A DNA stretch of 12,459 bases from the NCBI GenBank assembly GCA_021817875.1, contig JAKAFQ010000064.1, positions 1 to 12,459 on the forward strand. The letters are read 5' to 3'. A program made the translations under genes and the position numbers. Every line of letters starts with the position of its first letter. The stretch's first letter is position 1. This DNA is from Pseudomonadota bacterium. GTDB lineage: Bacteria; Pseudomonadota; Gammaproteobacteria; Steroidobacterales; Steroidobacteraceae. Below are positions 7,619 through 12,459 of this stretch, one piece after another. Under the pieces are notes generated by a model. The model had not been told where the DNA came from. It did no database searches and worked only from the letters and a program-made list of their open reading frames with translations.

Positions 7619-8259
7619 ACACCGATACCCTCATCGACATCCTTGCTACCGACGTATCCCCTGTCAAGCCCGCGCTCCTGCGCAACGAGCTTATCGCCGT
7701 TCTCGCTGCCGGCGCGGGCACCGCTCTGGGCGCAATGCTCACGCTCTTTGGCGTGCCGGCGCACGCTTTCGCGGAACCATTCATCGGCGTCAGAGTGGCG
7801 ACGTTGGCCGTCATGGTGGCATTCATCATCGCCGGCTCGATGTCTCTGCTGGAGGTGGCTCGGCCCGGAGCACCGCGAACTCTGCCGCTCATCGGTATGG
7901 GTGTCTTGCTCGCCGTCCTGCTCTGCGCCGGCATCGGAACGCTCCTGCTGACCTCCCCGGCGGATCGGGGTCAGATGCTCTTCGGACCGCAGTGGACCCA
8001 ATGCCTGGAGCGTTTTCCAGTCCTAGCCCTGCCACCGATTGTGATGCTCGTGTGGTTTGTGCGCCGGCGCACGGCGCCCACACGCTTGCGATTGTCTGGC
8101 GCGATCATAGGCGCGCTGGCCGCGAGCCTCGGCGTAGGCATGCTCGCCTGCTGCGTCCCGGCAATTTCGCCGCCGCTCATCGCACTCGGATACGGCGGGC
8201 TGATTGTGCTCTCTGCCGCAGCCGGCGCACTGCTCGGGCCCCGCTTGCTCAGATGGTGA
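7615..8259 (+). CDS. nrsF: NrsF-like DUF1109 membrane anti-sigma factor
   Basis: The 214-residue DUF1109 protein has about six membrane segments, near 26-46, 62-80, 90-112, 136-149, 160-178 and 188-208. The C-terminal ALLGPRLLRW ending is characteristic of the family. In Caulobacter NrsF holds SigF at the membrane, and two conserved Cys, about 131 and 181 as I recall, are needed for the metal response. C130 and C179-C180 here fall at matching places, and the second site is a Cys pair. AAGGG precedes the ATG, which overlaps the sigma stop codon. The likely role is to release the sigma factor when metal or oxidant attacks these thiols. That mechanism is inferred from the family. Confidence 0.88.
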   Translation: MNTDTLIDILATDVSPVKPALLRNELIAVLAAGAGTALGAMLTLFGVPAHAFAEPFIGVRVATLAVMVAFIIAGSMSLLEVARPGAPRTLPLIGMGVLLAVLLCAGIGTLLLTSPADRGQMLFGPQWTQCLERFPVLALPPIVMLVWFVRRRTAPTRLRLSGAIIGALAASLGVGMLACCVPAISPPLIALGYGGLIVLSAAAGALLGPRLLRW

Positions 8260-8341
8260 CGGTGCGCCGATTGATCATCTTCGTGTCGACGGCTGTGCAG
8301 GCAGGCAGGCCGGAGGCTTGCGACAGAACAGGTGGCAATCC

Positions 8342-8485
8342 ATGAATTTCAACATGAGCGGTGCAAGCATGGCCTTGATGTTGGCTGTCGGGGTCGTTGT
8401 ATCGGTACTCGTCATTGTAGCGCTGCTGCTTGGAATTGTGGCGTTATGGAAGCATCTGAGGAAAGGCCGGCCGCCAAAGCCTTGA
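8342..8485 (+). CDS. Small single-pass membrane peptide, unknown function
   Basis: This 47-residue product opens MNFNMSGASMALML, continues with a strongly hydrophobic segment at about 10-36 (Val/Leu/Ile rich), and ends in a basic tail (KHLRKGRPPKP). By the positive-inside rule the tail is cytoplasmic. GGTGG lies 6-7 nt before the ATG. It starts 82 bp after the anti-sigma gene on the same strand with no terminator visible between, so it may belong to the sigma operon. The clear hydrophobic-then-basic layout argues for a real gene, but I do not recognise a family. Confidence 0.55.
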   Translation: MNFNMSGASMALMLAVGVVVSVLVIVALLLGIVALWKHLRKGRPPKP

Positions 8486-8900
8486 GGAAGCGGGTCAATA
8501 GCCGCTAGCTCGGGGTAGATTCTCGGCGTCGCCATTGGAGGGGCCAGCGGCTGACCCCGCAGGCGTTGGTGCACCTCTGGCGCCACCGTCCTAAAACACA
8601 GGCGACCGCGCCGTTGCGTTCATGGCCGTGGCGCCTCATGCCGCTCTCGGATCGACCCTTGCGCTCGACAGAGCCCTCTTTCCGAGGCCTGCTCGGTGGC
8701 CTCAGCCTCAGGCTCGCCAGCCCCTCCCCGAGCACCTCACGGCTGCGCTCGCTCCTCGGCCCGAACAAGCCGAATTCGGGCCACATCCTTTCACTCAGAG
8801 GCCAATCTGGTGGGCCGGGTGCAGCCAGGACGAGACTGTTGTGGGCGAGGTTACCTGGAAGCGACTGAGCGGGGGGAATCGGCCGTGACGGAGCCGATGA
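8486..8900. other. Region of about 415 bp without a convincing gene
   Basis: Open frames exist on both strands but have the Arg/Pro/Ser-rich composition of chance frames in GC-rich DNA, with no start site or family resemblance. A near-perfect 19-bp dyad, GGGGCCAGCGGCTGACCCC, occurs at 8540-8558. A short AGCGG/CCGCT stem just after the small peptide (about 8490) lacks a T tract. The rest looks like degraded or repeat-derived DNA. Confidence 0.45.
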
Positions 8901-8945
8901 TTGCAATGCTAGTAATTACATAAGCTCGTGTGATACTGTAATACG
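8901..8945 (+). promoter_or_regulatory. AT-rich promoter/operator of the arsR2-TonB receptor operon
   Basis: This AT-rich island directly precedes the ArsR-type gene. It contains the perfect palindrome GTAATTAC (8912-8919) and a tandem near-repeat, TGTGATAC-TGTAATAC (8929-8944). TGTGATACT (8929-8937) could act as an extended -10. ArsR/SmtB repressors normally bind AT-rich dyads over their own promoters. No Shine-Dalgarno sequence is seen before the ATG at 8946. Which boxes are used is uncertain. Confidence 0.5.
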
Positions 8946-9329
8946 ATGAGCACTCGATCAGGACACACGGCGTCTTGCTGCCCGCCGAAGCCTGCGCTCG
9001 CGAAGCGAGACCGCATTTCTGCCGAGCAAGCCAGTGAGCTCGCGGGTCTGTTCAAGATGCTGGGGAACGAGACCCGCGCGCGCCTTTTGCATGCGCTGGT
9101 CCGGTCCGGAGAGCTGTGCGTGTCGGAGCTGGCCAAGGCGGTAGCAATGAAGCCCCAGGCCGTCTCGAACCAACTGCAGCGCCTAGCCGATCGGCGCATC
9201 GTCGCGACACGCCGGAAGGGGACGACGATTTACTATCGCATCCTCGATCCCTGTGTGGCCGAGATTCTCGATCGTGCCCTGTGTCTGCTCGAAGACGCCA
9301 AGAGCGGCGTTCACACCCGTACAGCATGA
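8946..9329 (+). CDS. ArsR/SmtB-family metal-sensing repressor
   Basis: This 127-residue winged-helix repressor has an N-terminal vicinal Cys pair (C11-C12, in ASCCPP), a core from about residue 25 and a recognition helix near 60-82 (AMKPQAVSNQLQRL). The wing is ATRRKGTTIYYRI, and C103 and C113 lie in the last helix. C58, in ELCVSEL, sits at the position of the classical alpha-3 metal motif but lacks the second Cys of ELCVCDL. The N-terminal plus core Cys pattern recalls CadC. C58 together with C103 recalls the Cd/Pb sensor CmtR. A soft-metal ligand such as Cd, Pb or As(III) is likely but cannot be fixed. The stop codon overlaps the TonB receptor start by 4 nt, so the two genes form one operon. 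Confidence 0.9.
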   Translation: MSTRSGHTASCCPPKPALAKRDRISAEQASELAGLFKMLGNETRARLLHALVRSGELCVSELAKAVAMKPQAVSNQLQRLADRRIVATRRKGTTIYYRILDPCVAEILDRALCLLEDAKSGVHTRTA

Positions 9330-11425
9330 ACGCGCCGCGCACAGTGTTGCCCGCAATGCTCGCGGCGCTGGTTGCCTTCGCGGCGCGGGCCCAGACGCCG
9401 GCGCCGGCCGGGGAGAAGAGAGTAACCGAGCTGCAGCGCGAGGGGCACGAGGAGCGTCTCAAGGACCGGGTCGAGGCGAAGGCGCAGGGGGTGCCGGAAC
9501 AGAACCCATCTGAACAGTCCGAGCCGCAGCTCCCCGAGATAGTGGTCACGACGACGCGCATTCCACGCCGCATCGCCGATGAGCCCACGCGGATCGAGGT
9601 GGTCGGACCCGAAGAGATCCACGAGGAGACCGCGGAGAGTCCGGGCGATGTCTCGATGCTCCTCAATGAGACATCGGGATTGCACGTGCAGATCACGTCA
9701 CCAGGGCTCGCGGCCGCCGACGTGCGCATTGAGGGCTTGCCGGGTCGATACACCGAGATCCTTGCCGATGGGCTACCGCTTTACGGCGGGCAGGCCAGCA
9801 GCATGAGTCTGCTTCAGATCCCGCCCCTCGATCTCGGACGGGTGGAGATCATCAAAGGAGTCGCCTCGGCGCTGTACGGTGCCTCGGCATTGGGGGGTGT
9901 CATCAACTTCATCTCGCGTCGCCCCGATGGCAAGCGCGAGCTGCTGCTGAATGAGACCAGTCGCCAGGGGACCGACATGGCGCTGTGGTGGTCCGGCGCC
10001 CCTTCTCGGGTGGGCTGGTCCTATTCGGTGTCCGCCAACGCCGATCGACAGGTCGCGCAGGACGTGAATGGGGACGGTTGGGCAGATATCCCGGCCTATC
10101 GCCGAGTGGTTGTCACGCCGCGGCTATATTGGAGCGATGAGGCCGGGCGCAAGCTCTACCTCACTGCCGGAGCACTGCTCGAGGATCGTGCGGGCGGCAC
10201 TCTGGCGGGCGGGCGCGTACCGCCCGGCGCTCCGAACGGCACCCCTTTTTTCGAAGCACTGAATACGCGGCAGTACGACGCCGGACTGATCAGCCAGTGG
10301 CCGCTGTCGTCCGAGCGAGTGCTGACCGTGCGGGCCTCGGTCACGGACCGCGGTGAGCAACAGACCTTTGGCGGGTTTTACGAACCGAGCGACTACCGCA
10401 CTGCGCTCATCGACGCGGCGGTGAACGGCACCGCCGGGGTAAATCGCTGGGTCACGGGCCTTTCTTTCGAGGAAGACCAATACCGCGACGAGAAGCTGCC
10501 GGCATTTGATTTCACCTACCGCGTGCCGGCGCTGTTCGCCCAGGACGAGATCGACCTCGGCAGAAGCGTGATCCTGTCCGCGGGCGGCCGTGTCGATGCG
10601 CACAGCCAGTACGGAACGTTCTTCAGTCCGCGCCTGGCGGCGCTTTGGCGGCCGGGCGGGAAAGCCTCGCCGTGGCAGCTGCGACTGTCGCTCGGCGGGG
10701 GCTTTTCCGCGCCCACCCCGTTGACCGGCGAGACTGAAGCCACTGGGCTCGCGCGCATCCTGCCGTTCACCAATGTCCATGCCGAGCGCGCCCGGGGCGC
10801 ATCGGTCGACATCGAGCGCCTGTGGGCTCTGCCACACGGCTCACTCAAGACCGATCTCACGGTGTTCGGCTCGGAAGTGGCGCATGCCGTGGACCTGGTG
10901 CAGGTGGGTGCCACTCATCCCCGGTTCGCGTTCGTCAACGACTCCCGGCCGATGCGCGCCCTCGGTACGGAGCTGCTCGTCTCGGGGCGCAAGGGGCCTT
11001 TCGAATTCACGGCCATCTACAACTACACCGATTCCACGGAGGTCGAGCCGGATTCTCCATCTCGCATCACGGTGCCGCTCAATCCGCGCCACAGCGGCAT
11101 TGTCACGGTCTCCTGGGAGAAGGAACACATTGGGAGCATCGGCCTCGAAGCCCTCTTTACCGGGCGGCAGACCCTGACAGGCACCGTTACCCCGAACCCT
11201 TACCGCACGATGAGCCCGAGCTTTGTCATGTTCGGCGTTCTACTCGAGCGCCAGGTCGGGCCTGTCACCGTGTTCTTGAACGGCGAGAACCTGACCGACC
11301 GGCGTCTCACGCGCTTCCAACCCCTCGTGCTTCCCGCGCAGGCCCCCGACGGTCGCTGGACGACCGATGCCTGGGGACCGCTCGATGGCCGTGTCATCAG
11401 CCTGGGAGTAAAATGGCTCTATTGA
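9326..11425 (+). CDS. TonB-dependent outer-membrane receptor
   Basis: The 699-residue receptor has a signal peptide (cleavage near ARAQ, about 22). A charged stretch follows, then a possible TonB box at about 71-75 (EIVVT). The plug domain spans about 70-200, with VRIEGLPGRYTEILADGLPL and the conserved GVASALYGASALGGVINFISR. The C-terminal beta-barrel ends in VISLGVKWLY. An early barrel loop carries DVNGDGWAD at 246-254, a Ca-binding DxNxDGxxD pattern. The start at 9326 overlaps the regulator stop (ATGA). An in-frame extension back to 9116 runs inside the regulator gene and has no signal peptide. Such receptors import metal chelates, siderophores or cobalamin with TonB energy. Control by a metal repressor suggests a metal-related ligand, but the substrate is not readable. 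No TonB-ExbBD or ABC partner is in the window. Confidence 0.92.
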   Translation: MNAPRTVLPAMLAALVAFAARAQTPAPAGEKRVTELQREGHEERLKDRVEAKAQGVPEQNPSEQSEPQLPEIVVTTTRIPRRIADEPTRIEVVGPEEIHEETAESPGDVSMLLNETSGLHVQITSPGLAAADVRIEGLPGRYTEILADGLPLYGGQASSMSLLQIPPLDLGRVEIIKGVASALYGASALGGVINFISRRPDGKRELLLNETSRQGTDMALWWSGAPSRVGWSYSVSANADRQVAQDVNGDGWADIPAYRRVVVTPRLYWSDEAGRKLYLTAGALLEDRAGGTLAGGRVPPGAPNGTPFFEALNTRQYDAGLISQWPLSSERVLTVRASVTDRGEQQTFGGFYEPSDYRTALIDAAVNGTAGVNRWVTGLSFEEDQYRDEKLPAFDFTYRVPALFAQDEIDLGRSVILSAGGRVDAHSQYGTFFSPRLAALWRPGGKASPWQLRLSLGGGFSAPTPLTGETEATGLARILPFTNVHAERARGASVDIERLWALPHGSLKTDLTVFGSEVAHAVDLVQVGATHPRFAFVNDSRPMRALGTELLVSGRKGPFEFTAIYNYTDSTEVEPDSPSRITVPLNPRHSGIVTVSWEKEHIGSIGLEALFTGRQTLTGTVTPNPYRTMSPSFVMFGVLLERQVGPVTVFLNGENLTDRRLTRFQPLVLPAQAPDGRWTTDAWGPLDGRVISLGVKWLY

Positions 11426-11458
11426 AATCCGAGTGGGTAACGCGGCCTGAGGTGGCAC

Positions 11459-11571
11459 GGTTTTCCACGTAGTCCACAGGGCTGAAGCCGGCCGACGGCC
11501 CGGCGCCTCCAGCAGCCGGGCCAAGCGACCGGGCGAGCGAAGCGAGCGCCTGTGGACCCACGTGGAAAACC
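11459..11571. repeat. Long imperfect inverted repeat, possible MITE or IS-end structure
   Basis: The arms at 11459-11480 and 11549-11571 are almost perfectly complementary. The left arm runs GGTTTTCCACGT...CCACAGG, and the right arm has one extra base in the middle. A second perfect stem, GGCCCGGC/GCCGGGCC, lies inside (11497-11504 and 11515-11522), so the whole can fold into one long hairpin. The octamer GGTGGCAC stands directly left of it (11451-11458) and again 7 bp to its right (11579-11586). No T tract follows. It may be a small non-autonomous element or the flank of the ISL3-type element. Confidence 0.6.
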
Positions 11572-11637
11572 CCATCCGGGTGGCACTGCGCAGACTCTCC
11601 TGGTACGTTGCCGCGGAAACGGGATGGAAGGGTCGAC

Positions 11638-12332
11638 GTGGTCACAGAGAAGATCTTCGAAGCAGCACTGGGTATCAGCAGCCCCTGGTTCATCGCCGGA
11701 ATGAACTTCGAGCCGAACCAGCGAAAGCTGAATATTCGTGTCGACTTCGAGGTCGGCAGCCGCTTCGCCGTGCCGGGGCAGGCGGGGGAGCATCCGGTGC
11801 ATGACACGGTGACGAAGACCTATCGGCATCTGAATTTCTTCCAGCATGAGTGCGAGCTGACGGTGCGGGTGCCGCGGGTGAAGCTGCCCGACGGCAAGGT
11901 GGTGCAGGTCACGGCGCCGTGGGCCGGCAAGCTCTCGGGCTTTACGCTGCTGTTTGAAGCGTTCGTGCTGCTTTTGGCCCGAGAGACGACCTTCACCGGA
12001 GCGGCCCGAATCGCCGGGCTGTCGGTGCATCGGGTGATGACACTGTGCCAGCGCTACGTGAATGAGGCCGTCAGCACAGCGGATTTCAGCGAGGTGCGCC
12101 GCTTGGCGATCGATGAGACCTCCAAGGCCAAGCGCCATGAGTATGTGACCCTGTTCGCCGACGAGGCGGCCAGGAAGGTGATCTTCGTTGCCGACGGGAA
12201 CGAGGCGGTCACCGTCGCGGCTTTTGTGAAGAATCTCTGCGCTCACCGCGGCAAGCCCACCGAGGTCGAGTCGGTCAGCATGGACATGTGGCCGGCCTTC
12301 ATCCGCGGCGTCACCGATCAGCTGCCGAACGC
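11638..12332 (+). pseudogene. ISL3-family transposase, 3'-truncated
   Basis: About 231 residues of an ISL3-family transposase are present, against roughly 400 or more in full members. They include the YRHLNFFQHECEL region, VPWAG-like and GFTLLFEAFVLLL segments, the helix-turn-helix FTGAARIAGLSVHRV, the first catalytic D159 (LAIDETSKAKRHEYVT) and the second D216 (SVSMDMWPAFI). Homology stops at DQLPNA. The following residues are unrelated, and the catalytic Glu is missing. The N-terminal zinc-finger cysteines usual in this family are replaced (VPGQAG where CPxCG is common). The start is GTG at 11638, with GGAAGGG upstream. At 12332 it meets an opposite-strand transposase fragment, so it cannot be functional. 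Confidence 0.85.
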
Positions 12333-12458
12333 TTCCTCGCCCCATGTGGGATTCTCGTTCCCCATCCGGCGGATCAGGGTCTGCACTTGCTTCGGGATCG
12401 GCGGTCGGCCGGGTCGCGACTTCAGGCGCCAAAACAGCCTCCAGCCCGCCCGATGCCA
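12333..12458 (-). pseudogene. Integrase-core (rve) transposase fragment, truncated at 12333 and open at the window edge
   Basis: The minus-strand frame from 12458 to 12333 reads as the segment just before the catalytic core of an integrase-type transposase (IS3/IS481-like). It has WHRAGWRLFWRLKSRPGRPP, then PKQVQTLIRRMGNENPTWGEE. In complete relatives ERIA...LKLGI follows, but here the frame turns into AFGS and a stop within the ISL3 sequence. The part toward the N-terminus would lie beyond the window. The catalytic DDE residues are not present here. Confidence 0.7.
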
Positions 12459-12459
12459 G

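Noticed and set aside
8505..8906. Open frames on both strands (8505-8906 minus, 8566-8868 plus)
   Set aside because: They are rich in Arg, Pro and Ser, have no ribosome site and show no recognisable domain. They look like chance frames or a translated dispersed repeat.
9116..9325. Longer TonB receptor frame starting at 9116
   Set aside because: It overlaps the ArsR-type gene in another frame and lacks a signal peptide. The start at 9326 gives a proper signal peptide.
11430..11600. Integron attC site
   Set aside because: The long dyad is suggestive, but the required RYYYAAC and GTTRRRY core sites at the ends are absent and no integron integrase is nearby.
11419..12432. 337-residue minus-strand open frame
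   Set aside because: It is antisense to the ISL3 transposase, with His/Arg/Gly-rich composition and no family resemblance.

Overview
The window is GC-rich and looks like an accessory, metal-handling island from a member of the Pseudomonadota. A gammaproteobacterium is my best guess from the style of the proteins, but the sequence does not prove it. Almost every intact non-transposon gene concerns metals, metalloids or envelope stress, and insertion-sequence pieces separate the blocks.

Left block (5-5540, all minus strand). In transcription order this is the 3' remnant of a CzcA-type RND efflux pump, a complete Zn/Cd/Pb-exporting P1B-type ATPase, a periplasmic Met-rich c-type cytochrome, a DUF302 protein, an ArsR repressor with a C-terminal Cys cluster, and an ArsI organoarsenical lyase. 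The cytochrome has its own promoter, whose 19-bp spacer is filled by a perfect inverted repeat of the CadR/PbrR (MerR family) type. The arsR-arsI pair has a separate AT-rich promoter/operator.

Middle. A complete IS256-family element (5540-6938) carries 29-bp imperfect terminal inverted repeats and an intact DDE transposase. Its left end cuts the czcA-like gene. The missing czcA part is not on its right side and I find no target duplication, so sequence was lost or rearranged at the IS.

Right block (plus strand). First comes an ECF sigma factor with its overlapping DUF1109 membrane anti-sigma factor (SigF-NrsF type), behind a promoter that fits the motif I recall for this sigma class, and then a 47-residue single-pass membrane peptide. 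About 460 bp without a convincing gene follows. Next are a Cys-containing ArsR/SmtB regulator and an overlapping TonB-dependent outer-membrane receptor, which suggests a metal-controlled uptake or surface operon.

Right edge. A 113-bp dyad structure is followed by the N-terminal part of an ISL3-family transposase. That gene ends at about 12332 in a junction with an opposite-strand integrase-core transposase fragment, so both genes are truncated at the same point.

As a whole, the export (P1B ATPase, RND remnant), periplasmic metal/redox (cytochrome, DUF302), arsenic detoxification (ArsR-ArsI), metal-stress sigma and metal-regulated receptor modules read as a mosaic resistance region assembled by IS activity. 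I see no tRNA, rRNA, CRISPR array or replication origin.
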